Assembly (NCBI GenBank): GCA_022560025.1 | Contig: JAFISE010000066.1 | Span: 1-64,000 of the forward strand | Direction of reading: 5' to 3' | Source: Stagonosporopsis chrysanthemi | Lineage: Eukaryota; Ascomycota; Dothideomycetes; Pleosporales; Didymellaceae | DNA length: 64,000 bases | The notes under the pieces: generated by a model | What the model saw: only the letters and a program-made list of their open reading frames with translations | What the model was told of the DNA's origin: nothing | The model's database searches: none | Position numbers and translations under genes: made by a program | Part shown: one piece after another, positions 20,802-32,872 of the stretch | How the letters are laid out: each line of letters opens with the position of its first letter | How positions within the stretch are numbered: the first letter of the stretch is position 1

Positions 20802-23172
20802 ACCGGTTTGACGGTGGTGAAAGACATCGGCTGGGCGGTTGCTAGTAGAGAGGTGTTTCACTTGGTGGCGGCGTTGCTAGCAAAGCTCCAGTCAGCGAAC
20901 ATTTCAGCAAATGTTCACAAGTCTGAGAGGATTGTCGAACCTGATTATGACTTGGCGTGTGGTGTATGGGGACTTTGTTGCAAGACTGTGCATTTCGTGT
21001 TGTAGTTCAGTTTGTATCTGGTACGTCTGATCGACCGCGAAATCTGATGACGGGATGCTCGAGCCCACCTCCTGCCGGTAACAGACCCCGCTTCGGTATG
21101 GGCATCACGCGTTCAACGTAATATGCACTGGTGGACCAGCTGCCTGACTGGCCGCGACGGTCTTCTCAGCAGTGGTGGAGACGGCATTGTCGAAGTGGAT
21201 GTGGAAGGTGTAGGGCAGAGACATTCCTAGGTCTATCGTCAGCTGCGAGAGCTGCTCCATCCTGATGGTGAAGAGTTTGATGTCGACAACCAGCTCCTGG
21301 CCAATCTTGTGGTCTCGGGCAGGATGGCCTTGTTCTTGCTGGGGTGGGCGGATCTAAGGCCGTAGCTTGGTGTTGAGGCAGCGACAGCTCAAGAAGATGT
21401 CGCGACGGCGTGGACCTCGTCTCTTGTCGGCCACACCTCCCCTCCCCACGGCACACCCAAACGAGAATTCGAGAAATGCGACAGCCTTCGAATAACTATA
21501 CCAGCGATTTTGCTGACAGTGGAAACCTTTGTGGCGCGTCTGAACAAGTTTTTGTGGTTGCTGCACACATCGCACGTGTACACCCTTTTGCCGCTGTCAT
21601 GTTCTGCTCTATCATGTCTTAGGATTGCGCGACGGCTGGCTAAACATGCGAAAGGCCTAACGCCTCCATCAATGCTACAGTCTGCAAATACATCCTTGGT
21701 GTGCGAAGATGGTCTAACCTGTCATTATCACGATGAGGTCGCGCGCCGCCTGGTTTCGTTGCGCACTAAAGCTGCCAGCCTTCGACGCGCTACTTCCATC
21801 AATCGCCTGCCCATACGCCCCACTCAAGATCCTTCGCCTACACCACGCCTGCTGCGGGATGGCAAGACCTCGCACGACGCGGGATTCCCATAGGCGCCAC
21901 GGTACCGCAATGATGAGTTCCAGAGCGTCGTTGTTGGCGAGGTCAGGGTGATTGGCGCAGACGGCCTTGTGTTTGCGATAGCTGGCCTGGCTCTTGCGGA
22001 CGAGTCTGGCAGACGACGAGTACAAAGAGAACACCGCCAATATTGCACAACGGCCTGGCTCCGTCCTCAACATTATGATTGCAGCTGGAATTGCGACGGC
22101 TGGCCCAATCAACCTACGATGATCTTCCGCCGCCTGCTGTTGAGAGCCGCTTGTGTACACACCAGGATCGACATCCTGGGAGCGACTTCCCTAAGCTCTT
22201 ATTATGGTGACATCTACGTCGAGGGCAAAGAAAAATGTTGTGGGCGACCGTGCCGCATTACTGTGTGACGGGTCATCTTCACAATGTGGGGCTGGGTGTA
22301 GATTCGAGGAGCCCGGGCCCTAACGTAAGCGAACTTACCTAATAAGGCAACTTACAAAAGGTGTGGATCATCAGAAGGGTCGTCCCGCTATCTTGTGTTC
22401 CCTCGGCAATGCAGGAGTAACTTCTTTGGTGCTAGCAGAGGCCAATGAGGTGCGCGGCAGGTGTGACTGCAGGATTGGCGGGGCGCGGAGTAACTTGCAA
22501 GAGCGGTGTCGACGGAACCCCGGCGGCATGAAGGAGCACGACAGTACGGGGAAGATGTATCCTTGTGTCGTGGTCACATGCAATGTTACGGGGTACAATG
22601 TGTTGACATGTGGATGCGCCGACGGCAGCACAACAGCTTCTGCCTGCGTGAGAGTGCGCTCAGCGGGGAAACGATCTGTGTATTGCGCTTGCAGCATCAT
22701 AGTCGTGGATGCGGGACTGTGGAATGACGACACGTAATTGGCTGGTCTGTGTGACACGCGAGTTCTGGGCTGCGATAATCGAGCTGCACTCCGAACGTTA
22801 CCTGCCACGGGTGCTATGTCAGACATCCAGTGCTGTTGGGCCTTCATTCCTGCTTATCCATGCGAGATGGCTCGCGACGGATGTCTTGTGCGGCCTACCT
22901 AGTGCAAGGTGTATGATTGTACCAATGAAACTCAACAGTCTCGCCAGCCTAGCTTTTTCGATGCGCGCAACTAGAAGCCGCGCGATATTTCACCCCACAA
23001 AGCACCACGTGCTGCAGGATGCCGTCTTCTTCACTGTGGCGATCTGAACCTGGTTGGACATTATCGAGTGTTAGAAGTAGCTGCTGATTCATCGAGGCTG
23101 GGCATTCCTGTGTTGCTTCTGAAATCTAACTTCTGTCACCCTTTGGATTCAACAACCTTTCATCGCTCAGAA
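20802..23172. other. No convincing gene
   Basis: This is a 2.4 kb stretch of normal composition with overlapping short ORFs on both strands and no coherent exon set. It contains the upstream region of the NRPS-like gene. Confidence 0.4.
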
Positions 23173-26100
23173 ATGCCAACTATCACAGACATCTTCGTTA
23201 CGCTGCCAGAACTTGTGTGCGAGCGAGCACGCCAGAGTCCCGAAGAAACTTTTGCACGCGTTCCTATTGGGCCCCAGTATTCGGACGGGTTCAGGGACGC
23301 AACGTTCGTGCAGCTACACCATGCCGTCAACTTCACCACGGCTCTCATTTTGAGAAAATGTGGCAGAAGCCACAGCTTCGAGACGCTGGCCGACATTGGA
23401 CCAAGTGATATTTGCTACTTCATCGTCATGATTGCGGGCTTGAAGGCAGGCTATAAGGTAAGCGGTTAGAATCCATGACTCTCTGCTCGACTGACAAGCC
23501 GTGACCAAAGGTCTTCCTGCCGTTCCCTTCGAATAGCGTGCCAATACACGTATCTCTTCTGACTGAATTAACCTGTACAAAGCTGGCGCTGACAGAGCCA
23601 CAAGTCTCGTGTATCCCTGCCATCATAGGGAAGATCGATCTGCAAACATTTGTCATTCCACCTTTGCATCAGCTACTTGAGCTTGGGGAAGTGGACGACG
23701 TGTCTTTCCAGAAAACATTTGTCGAAGCGAAAAATGATCCCATCTTCATACTTCAGACTTCAGCAACGACGGGTAAGCCGGTCTCATATCTGTATACAAC
23801 CGAGTCCTGACAGGCCTAGGAACACCTGAACCCTTGGTATACACCCATGAATGGGTCTCGAGATACTTTGGCTCTACTAGAATTCCTACTGCATGGGATG
23901 AAGTGAGCTTCCCCCAATATGTTACTTCAGGAACAGTGTTTTTGACACTTCCACCGTTTCATGTCAGTGGATTCATCGTGACTCACAAGTCCCTAATTCT
24001 AACTGTTTGTAGATGACCGGCATGGGTCTTGGCTTGATCGTTGCTCTATTCCATGGAAACATCGCAACTTACCCATTACCAGGGCCACCTCCAACGACGA
24101 TGGATTTCCTCAAAGGCATAATCTACGCTCAGGTTGACTGGGCCTACGTCTCGCATGTTGTCGTAGACGAGCTGGGGACGGACGATCGTAATCAGGACCT
24201 TGTTGCATCAAAATTGCGCTACATCTTCTACGCTGGAGGCGGTGTGCGAAAAGAATCTGGAGACGCAGTAGCCCAGAGACTACCAATGTCAACGATATTA
24301 GGCTCTTCCGAGGTTGGAATGCTTCCGCTTGTTTGTCCCACGTATGGCTACGACACCAAAACAGAGTGGTTTCATGTGCGTTTGAATCCGGCTCTAAAGT
24401 CTGAAATGCGTCATGTGCATGACGATTTTCATAAGCTTGTACTTGTTCGTAATGATGATACCGAGCACTTACAGCCTGTATTCGCCTTGTTTCCTACCCT
24501 CGAGGAGTTCCCCACCAGGGATCTCTTTCGACCCCATCCCACGAGATCTGGACGCTGGATGTACCACGGTCGCACCGACGACCTGATTGTTTTTCTGAAT
24601 GATAAAATAGATACCCCCATCTGGTTCGAAGACCAGAGCACCAATCATCCACTAGTCAAGGATGCACTCGTTCTTGGTCACCAGCATCACGAAGCTGGTT
24701 TGCTGGTCGAGCAATCGTATACCGAACATCTGGGCGGAATGCAGAAGCCTTTGTTCATCAAAATAATATGGCCCGCAATCGATAAGGCAAATAACGAGAC
24801 ACCAGCCAATGCGAGAGTCGCGAGAAACAAGATCCTCGTAGTCGATCGAGCAAAGCTAATGGTCAGAGCTGACGACGGGACTGTACAGCGAGCCGCCACC
24901 CTGGCATTGTATGCTGCTGAGATTGATCAGCTCTACTAACAAGAGCTTCTGAACGATAGCTTCGACAAGGCGTCTATTACGGGCCAGAGTCTCAAGACTA
25001 TGGTCCGTGACGCAGTTTCCAAGGAAGTCTCGATGGACAAAATGAACTTCTACCACCACGGTATGGACTCTCGCGGTGCGCGCAGATTACTCAAGACATT
25101 GAGGGACATCTTGCCAGGCGCAGACATCTCCCAGAGGATGTTGAACGAACATCCATCCGTCAATGACCTCACCGATGCTTTGGAGGTATCACTTAGGAAA
25201 GCGGCGAAGAGAAGCATTGAGGAAGTACGAGCGCCCTCTAAGAGTGATTCAAAGAACACATCAACCGAACATCTGGTCTCGTCGCTGGATTTTTACAGCC
25301 AGTGTGTTGACAATATCAGCCTTGGACAAGAAGCCCTGGCTACGAATGACTCGGTTCGAGGTGCCACAATCCTTCTGACTGGCACGACCGGCGCCATAGG
25401 GTCGTATGTGCTTCATGCTCTACTCTCAAGCCCCCACGTTGCACATGTGTACTGCCTCAATCGCACAGCGAATGCCCGAGAGCGACAGGAAGAGATCAAT
25501 AAAGCCCGCGCTCTTACCACGGACTTCCCTGACGAGAACGTGACGTTCCTGACTGGAGAAGCCTCCAATTTGTATCTCGATTTATCTTCTGAACGCTTGC
25601 GCGATTTGAAGGAAACCGTCACACACATAATACATATTGCTTGGCCTTCAGAGGTTGGCTCATCCTCATACATATTCTCGGATGCAATCCTTGGCGTCGT
25701 GGAGCTGATACAGTTTACAACTAAAAACAATAAAAACTGCTCCTTACAGTTCTACTCGTCGATCGAAAGTGTTTACAACCATCCTGCCGGGACAGTGCCA
25801 GAGACAATCAACCATGATCTGAACATCCCGATGCGTAGTAAATACGGACAGTCAAAACACATCGCAGAACGTCTGATCGATCAGGCCTGCAGAAAACTGA
25901 ACATCAGGAGCAGTGTTGTGCGTATTGGCCAAGTTGTAGGTGACGCGCACGTTGCCAGTGGTTGGAACCGACACGAATGGCTGCCCAGTCTCCTTGCCTT
26001 CTCAGCAAATAGTGCACTTCCAGACAAGCTGCCCATGGGAGCCGATGTGGCCTGGGTGCCGATCGACCACCTGACAGACGTGCTTGTAGAGTTGGCGCTG

Positions 26101-26589
26101 GCGCCGGGAGACGATGGCTTTGAAGCTACCGGAGCAGTCGTTTACCACGTCACGCATCCGCGTCCCGTACAGTGGGACTGGGTCTCTTCGATTCTCAGAA
26201 CTGCAGTCTACGTTTTACATATCCCATGTCAGGCTTTAGAGACGTTTTCCTGTGAAAGATGGCTGGCGGTGCTTCGCTTTCTGAAGCTCAAAGTTGAGAA
26301 TACCGAGACCTTGATCAGAAATGTACTGGGTATGTAGCTGATTGAGTTGTACAAGGACGCGCAGAGGAGACAAGAACGTGGTCATTACCCTACACTGTCA
26401 ACGCAGAAGACCTGCGCGATGAGTCCCCGCCTAGCCGAGTTGCAGCCGCTTAGACGTAGGTGGGTTGCTAGATGGGTGAAAAAATGGCTTGAGGCAATAG
26501 CACTGGAACTATCTCGCACGCAATGTGGCAATAGGACACGTGGGATGGCTTCTCCTTTCTCAGGCTACCTACGATTGAGCACTGCTTGA
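23173..26589 (+). pseudogene. NRPS-like adenylation-thiolation-reductase, two in-frame stops
   Basis: Such enzymes activate a carboxylic acid as AMP ester, load it on a carrier arm and release it as aldehyde or alcohol. The start is the ATG at 23173. Three GT-AG introns fit: 23458-23510, 23773-23819 and 23963-24012. Joining the exons gives a complete adenylation domain with a TSATTGTPEP core motif (usual TSGSTGxPKP) and YHGRTDD near 24560. The carrier domain has GMDS with its Ser at 25069-25071. The reductase has TGTTGAIG at 25378-25401 and a YxxxK pair at 25843-25857. A TAA at 24937-24939 lies between adenylation and carrier domains, and a TAG at 26335-26337 lies before the conserved C-terminal end. 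The frame continues through both. Full length would be about 1,050-1,090 residues, normal for the family. The product is unknown and no partner genes are adjacent. Confidence 0.85.
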
Positions 26590-26822
26590 CGCTTTTGCTC
26601 TAGGTTTAGCATGTCAAGACTATACAAGTCCACATAAAGTGTTGTGCGAGAAATGAGTATATCGTCGAAATGGTACCGGTCCACAACAGGCTAAAACTTT
26701 GAGCCCACTCCTAAAGTTGCATTGATGAAAAGGGAAAGAAAAATCTATGGGTAGTCAGGACATGGACACTACTACGCCGCCTACATTCTGATGAACAACC
26801 GAAGGGTCATATCAACCCTAAT

Positions 26823-29110
26823 CTAGTCGAACACCTGTCTATCAATTCGAAAGTAGCCTCGGTTGCTCTCTTCCTCCGAGTTGCTATCGGTCTTGGTATC
26901 GTCACTACCTTGTTTGTGTTGGTCAAGGCCATCGGTCCCAGAAGACTCCTCATATCCGGCTTCGCCGCCGACAGGCCCGGCTTCCTCAACATACTCATAC
27001 TCGCTGTTGCCATGTACTGGGCTGATTTCAGATGATGAACTCTGGAAATCATCAACATTTTCCATGCATTCTCGTTCTGGGACTTGTTGCATCTCGTAGC
27101 CTTCGGTAATCAAGTCATTGACTATCTCGTGTCAAATAAACACGGCCGATTGTCCGCCACTCGTCGCCAGATAGAGTGTCTTTGGTGCAGAAGTCTGACA
27201 TTCGAAGTTCGAGACTGCCGCTCATGACTTCCCCGTTCTTGCGGATCACCGTTGCGGAAGGTCTTTTGTCATCGACGGAGTCTGTATCGCAGTGAACGCA
27301 AATTCGTGGCACGTTGATGATTTGTGAGAGGTTGGTCCTGAGTTTTTCATCGTCCATCGTACACCGTTCAATGTCCACTACGCCAGAAGTCTGACATAGA
27401 GCCTTGCTATCGCCCAAGATCCTTATCCCGCGTTTCACCCTGTTATTTCTTTGCCACTCCAGTGCTGATAGCTACCTGACAGATTACCCGAGGCTCTGGG
27501 GCACTATGCGCACTTGGTACGATCGTGTCTTCAAGGCCGATGCACCGGCCGGGCCCCTACACCGATCACCACCTCGCATTGTGTAGGTCTTCGGAGCTCT
27601 AGTCCGGCCGTTCCTCCCAACGCATCATGTCATAGACATCAATACCGATCTCGCACGATGATACACGACTGGGGAGATGTAGACCAGGAAATGATCAGAC
27701 ACAGGGGTCTTGTGCTGTGGGGACGTATGGCTTCCACAGTGGGGCGACCACACTATGAGATATTTACACGAAGAGAGTTGAGGCAAGACCTTGGCAATAG
27801 TCGTAAGCTGGTGGTATCCATATCTCTTTCGTGAAATCAACATTGGCCCATTTGATGATTTGAGCCAGCCAGTTCACCAACTCTCGCACGTCCGTCGCCA
27901 CGCCCTCATATGTTGTATATGGATCGCCTTGCCGAGCTTGAAGTGGACACACAACTCATGCATTGGACCGTCGGTCGCGATGAAGAATGAGAGCCGAGAG
28001 CATCCTGGAAACTTTCGTGTCGTGGACAACACAACCCGAGTCTCGTGACTGTCTAGTGTTTTAGCTTGCGGTGAAGGCACCATTCCTGTAAAATCTGAAG
28101 CTGAGTGTGATTCGAACACAAGAAGACTGAATTGCGGCGGAGACAGTGCAGTGTTGGCGGGCCGCTTTTGTATTTAAAGTGGCCGCGTAAGGCGGGGAGG
28201 GGTTAAGTTCGGTGGCCCAGACTGGACGATGTATTAGAATCTGGAAACAGTGTTCCAGACATGGCTGGCAAATTCATACATTTTTAATGCATGGCCATAG
28301 ATGTTGCCTCGCACGAAGTCCCCCATGAGACTGACTAAACTGGCTCTCCAGCCCCCTTCGGGCGAGCAGCTCCTTGGTTTATGATGCGACTAGCCCAAGA
28401 AATCTTTCACATTGGTCACCACCTGCGGCTCGTAGGCCACTGTATCAAGCAAGTCTTCCAACAGTATATGCCGCACCTTGATATCGATCTTGGGTCGTCA
28501 GTAAGGACTCTAGCGGAAGACAGGCTCTGCGTACGGTACGTTTGCGACAAAGGTCAATCTCTATTGCAGTGCATCTGAAACGTACGCTTCGTGATGCCTC
28601 GATGGCCGTCTTCTCCGGCTGGACAATAGAGGTGCGCTTCGTGGTGCTGATGGTGGTATACACCATCATATCAGGATCGGTATCAGCTGGGACGCCTTCT
28701 AGCCAGTGCTGCAATATCAGTGTATGCTCGTCTCAGGAAGGGCTAGGGTGTACTCTCGAGTGCCTCCGTAGCTATGAAGACGTTGAGACTATCGAGTTCA
28801 ACGTGTTCGACGGCGGCCGAGGAGATGTATGCTGCACAGCGTCAACAACCCAGACCGCGTGCCTCAAAGTTACAGATTTCTCACCAAAGACTCGAGACTT
28901 ATCCGTACGTGCACGTGCGCTATTGAGAGTAGCAACTTGTGGTGTTTTGGACGTTTCGATGATGCGCAGCGACGTGATTGGCCAGCGTTCAGCGACGCGG
29001 TCGCGGATTGAGCTAAACCATCATGAATATCCTAAACGGGAACTGCTAATTACACCCAGTACAACAGCGATTACCGCGAACACTACATCATACTCTGGGA
29101 TGTATACTTT
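26823..29110 (-). pseudogene. Frameshifted minus-strand relic with a membrane segment
   Basis: Reading leftward on the minus strand, protein-like segments follow one another in shifting frames. A hydrophobic helix (DVVFAVIAVVLGVI) is near 29070. A segment with RVAERWPITSLRIIET is near 28970. A longer open part lies at 28715-28510 (WLEGVPADTDPDMMVYT and onward) and continues one register away as DIKVRHILLEDLLDTV near 28480. An acidic-basic segment at 28060-27960 contains FFIATDGPMHELCVHF and again shifts register to TTYEGVATDVRELVNWLAQI. Two further ORFs (27438-27115 and 27113-26823, the latter Glu/Ser-rich) may be its end. Single stops and indels separate the pieces. I do not recognise the family; it may be one decayed membrane protein or two neighbouring genes. 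Confidence 0.4.
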
Positions 29111-29674
29111 GTTTACTCGAAATATTTCTTGAGGGGATGTGTTGACCAGGTATCTGATGCCGGGCACTCGGGCGACAGTTGCAGGCCAGGCCATCTCTCA
29201 GCCTCAGTCCCCTCTTTCTTCATTTTTTGCCGCTGCATATGTCGTGGACTCACAAAATTATGGGTGGCTCTTACCTCCCCCATTCGCTGCTTGGTCAATC
29301 ATCTTAACTACTGGGGTAGGATACAGAGTGCACAAGGACGCCATGTTGCGAGGTTTGTCCTCTGCGTGGGCTTCGCCATCTGGTCTGCTGTCAAGGCTGA
29401 CATCTTTTGAGGTCGTAGATCGTGTCACCCGCGTCAGCTCGGCCTGGCGACCTATGACAAGGTGCAATTGAACAACAACGTAGCGCGCTTCATTGAGTGT
29501 AGAGAGATTGCATTGTCCATTCTTTCTCATACGACACTTTCTAATTAACATGTTACGAATATTCACCGGGTTAGTGGTTAATGGTAATGAACAAGGAGAA
29601 TTATAGAATACAGAAGGACCTCCAGCAAAGATGACACTTGACAGATGACCGGCAGTGGCACACCCGTCACATGC

Positions 29675-29843
29675 GACACTGAGACCGACCGTCCGGCGCC
29701 CTGATGGAAAGGTTTACCCTGCTGCGCACGCACGCTGAGACCTACCGTCTGGCGCCCTGATGATAAGTCTTACCTCACCGTGCACGCACACTGGGACCGA
29801 CCGTCCGGCGCCTGGATGTGCAGTTTCACCCAGCTGCGCGCAC
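29675..29843. repeat. Tandem repeat, three units of about 56 bp
   Basis: Three units follow each other at 29675-29731, 29732-29787 and 29788-29843. Each starts ac(a/g)ctg(a/g)gac and contains the core accgtc(c/t)ggcgcc. The first unit carries one extra C. They diverge mostly in the second half. The putative stop codon of the minus-strand gene (29826-29828) lies inside the third unit. Confidence 0.85.
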
Positions 29844-31163
29844 CTCCATGCCCCAAGCGGCCGCTTCTTTAGGGCGGTAAGCCAGCCCCAGCGCTTGCTT
29901 CGCAATCGTGCCAAGCTCCATGACTTGACTGTCCACAGTCTCGCTACTCTTCTCGACGACGAGAAGCAGCGCGAGCCTCAGTTCTCGAATGTATGAGTCC
30001 ATCTTTTGCTGTCGATCGTGCTGCTCCGCGAGTAATTTGTTGTCCTATCCCCCGAAAAACTCTGAGGCCATCGGTTCATGTTGCATCTGGAGCGGCTCAG
30101 CAGGTTCACTAATACCATCAGACGAGGGATTTGCTGACGATGAGGTTGATGCATCCGAGTCGGCACTGTTTCCGGGATTGGCTTCAGCGAGATCTGCCTT
30201 GAGTTCGCAATTCTTGGCTTGGGCCTCATGGAGGTCTGCCTTGAGTTTGCAAATCTGTGAAAAGGTGACCTGTTCCTTATCCTGGTGCTCAGTCTGCAGT
30301 GCCTGTGCAGAATTTATAGCTTGTAAGTTGCGGACTGCATTGCTATCGCTGCTGTAGCTGAGTGTTGATGAGAAAGCTTGTGCAGCATGGTACTTAGCCG
30401 TGATGTCGGCGAGCTGACTCTCTAGCTTGAGTAGAAGCGCGTGGGCGAGCGACCACGCAGCGATGGAGGGCGACCACGTGGCGACGGCGAGCGACCACAG
30501 GGCGATTGTGAGCCACCACGAGGCGAAGGCGTGCGGTATGGACGTGGGCGCTTGGCGCCGGCGCGGGTAGCGTCGCTTGTGCTGGCGTGTGAGCTGCTGC
30601 TTGTACTGGCGCGGGAGCCGCTGTTGGTGCCGGCATTGGAGCTGGAGCTGGAGCCGGAGCTAGAAGACACCGACTGTAGGCGCGCTCTGTCTGCCAACTC
30701 CAAGACCTCCAATATCTGCAGCACCTGCGGGTGGTCGCCCAGCCTCTGTCTATTGTTTTGCAGCCAGCAGATGTACTTCGGTTCCATGTCGCGAACCGGC
30801 CGCCCTTTGTAATGGCCTGGCTGACGTCAGCGTCCAAGTAGCCTCGGCGTGTCACCGGTCGTGCCTACCAAAGGGCATCACATAGTTGCGCGCCGCCTGC
30901 ATTGCCTGCCGGATTCGAGCATGACTGGCGTGGTTCGCGTACAGACCTGTAGACTCGCTGGTCGATGACCGCGTGTCGCGTAGGGCTGCATGCAGCAGCT
31001 CCGCCGCCGGTGATTCCGGGGTGGGTGGAGACTTGGCCCTCCTTTTGCCTTTGTCTAAGTGTGTGCCGAGCATGGCCGCAACAGACTGGGGGGTTTCTGA
31101 CATGGTTTTAGATACCTTCCTGCCGGCGACAGTACTGCCTTTACAGCTCTGAGTTTCTGCCAA
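29826..31163 (-). CDS. Arg/Ser-rich protein with MPFGxYKG motif and coiled coil
   Basis: Exon 1 runs from the ATG at 31163 to 30869. A 52-nt intron (30868-30817, GTAGGC...GCCAG) joins it in frame to exon 2. The junction creates MPFGHYKGRPVRDM and then YICWL, which resembles the short MPFGKYKGxxLxxxPxxYLxWL module of DUF3820 and related nuclease-associated domains. A Ser-rich stretch and imperfect RSPSPRG-like repeats follow, read to a stop at 30422. A different register continues at once with a Leu-rich coiled coil (KLESQLADITAKYH) down to a TGA at 29826, crossed by one TAG near 30055. The register change falls in repetitive DNA, so a repeat-length frameshift or a further intron could explain it. 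The function may involve nucleic acids, judging only by the motif. Confidence 0.5.
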
Positions 31164-31696
31164 CTTGAATCAGGAGCCCAAGGTCAGAGGCCCCCTCAGC
31201 CTCTGCGCCATCGATCCCCATCGTCATGGCACCACCAACCTTGGACTCAGCCAGCCAGCAGCGTTCGTCTGTCCTCTTACATCTCCGGCATGTCCTGTCA
31301 CATTTCCGTCACGTCCCGTCACGTCTCCTCTCAGATTTTGGCGTTTCTACTAACCCTGCTTGCCGACCGCCCCTCTCCTCCTCCTGCGCGCCATTGGCCA
31401 TGTCTCTGTTACGATGATAACCGCCTCAGCTCCACCCACTTTGACACATCCTTGTCTCTGGTAAGATGATGTTCGCCACAGCCACATTAACTTTACCGAC
31501 GACAGTCCTCTGCTCTTTGATCCATAACTGGCATTGTCCTGCTGATTTTGAGGCCTTTTGGAATCTATGGCGAAGTTATCGAAACAGTTTGTGCAGCTGC
31601 TGGGTGGATCATCTCTGCTGCCACAACCTTTATCGAAGACACTGCAATCAGCAACTTGTGAAATAATCAGACTCCAGCTCGATTGGTCCATGTTAG
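31164..31696. other. Upstream region of the 31.7 kb gene; no defined exon
   Basis: The region between divergent genes may contain the first exon of the plus-strand gene, for instance from the ATG at 31569. No donor/acceptor pair could be fixed with confidence. Confidence 0.3.
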
Positions 31697-32872
31697 GCGC
31701 AGGAGTGGGCTGCTCGCGACAGCCTTTTTAGTTATCTGTCTACGCCTCCCTCGCCTCATGGAGTGTTCCCTTCTATCGAGGCTAGTCGTTCACCTACTTG
31801 CCAGTCTTCCACTACTCCGACTACTTCACGCCCAGAGACCCATGCTTTCACCAATCCCATTCGTTCACCGACTCGCAAGTCCTCCGCTACAGCACCATTT
31901 ACTCCGCACCCAAAAGCCCAAGACTTCGTGTTGCAGCTCCACACTCTCCTGCTGCAAGGTAGAGCCGACCTTATTTGGGAGGGCCTCCCAGACCCATACC
32001 GAAAATTTATTGCAGATGGGTTAAAGCTGGAGCGCACCTCCGCCCATGGCACACCAGTCCTGACAGCCAAGGAACTCTTACGCGGATCGATAAAGGAGAA
32101 GGCCAATAAACTTGTGTATAAAAGATCCAACGCCGACAAGTGGCACTCTCAGTTCATGTCGCTGACAGCCGCCGATGGTGTTATATCGGATGTGCTAGAG
32201 CGCTACCTCAATCAAGTTACTGGGGACTTTCTCAATGCACGTGCTGTGGAAGCACCTTGTGCGGAAAACGACGGACTAGTCCTTGTGTGTGGTCGCGAAA
32301 ACATCGTGGCCAATCGCATATCGAACATGCGTAGACTGTCACTCACTAGCGACTATCACAGCATCCTTCTCAACATAAACCATCTCTTCTTCTTCATCGT
32401 CTCCTACGGTTCACTTGCAGAATGGGAATTCAAATGTACCGAGAAGCTCGCCCCGAGGCTTACAGACCACGATCTTCGTGTTTTTGAGATGCTGCATCCC
32501 AGTATGACAGCCGATGTGTTTGCGGGGTTTGAGCAGTTTCGGCAAGATTTCCGCGAGTGGCGGGCCAACGGCTCGCTGCTTTCGTACTTTACTCGGAATT
32601 TCGGTCTTGGGTCTATCATTATATTGCACAAACAGCTGAAGAGTCTGTGGGGCGCGTCCAGGGGTCTGGAGCAAGTCGAGCGTGGTGGGAAGTTTGCCAA
32701 ACAACGACCAAGTGAAGCTGCCTTTCGCCATCTTCAGGAATGCGGTATGACTGATAAACCTGACTACATAAGGGCCACGGGCTTCATCCAAAGCGTCCTG
32801 AAGGAGTTGTTCCGGGGATTGGATGGATGGGAGAGGCTGGAGAGCGAGGTTGGCTTTCCAGGGTTCGGGTGA
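31697..32872 (+). CDS. Unknown-family protein, paralogue of 42023-43558
   Basis: The frame is open from 31697 (after a TAG) to the TGA at 32870-32872, about 391 residues. There is no ATG near the 5' end, so an upstream exon is likely; the usable start at 31763 is only a GTG. Residues of about 1-60 are Ser/Thr/Pro-rich. The rest is globular and clearly similar to the minus-strand protein at 42 kb. Shared blocks in order are NADxW, LERYL, HSIL-x-NIN-x-LFFF, SYGSL-x-EW, GLGSI, LHKQLK-x-LWGA-x-RG, VLKEL and a C-terminal GFPGF. The short hydrophobic run near LFFF may be a buried helix rather than a membrane segment. I do not recognise a described domain and propose no function. Confidence 0.7.
   Translation, partial: AQEWAARDSLFSYLSTPPSPHGVFPSIEASRSPTCQSSTTPTTSRPETHAFTNPIRSPTRKSSATAPFTPHPKAQDFVLQLHTLLLQGRADLIWEGLPDPYRKFIADGLKLERTSAHGTPVLTAKELLRGSIKEKANKLVYKRSNADKWHSQFMSLTAADGVISDVLERYLNQVTGDFLNARAVEAPCAENDGLVLVCGRENIVANRISNMRRLSLTSDYHSILLNINHLFFFIVSYGSLAEWEFKCTEKLAPRLTDHDLRVFEMLHPSMTADVFAGFEQFRQDFREWRANGSLLSYFTRNFGLGSIIILHKQLKSLWGASRGLEQVERGGKFAKQRPSEAAFRHLQECGMTDKPDYIRATGFIQSVLKELFRGLDGWERLESEVGFPGFG

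Noticed and set aside
28542..29471. Plus-strand ORFs of 110-196 aa
   Set aside because: The minus strand in this stretch carries more convincing protein blocks, so these are probably shadows.
23173..31163. A secondary-metabolite gene cluster around the NRPS-like gene
   Set aside because: No transporter, regulator, oxidoreductase or other tailoring gene is recognisable nearby.
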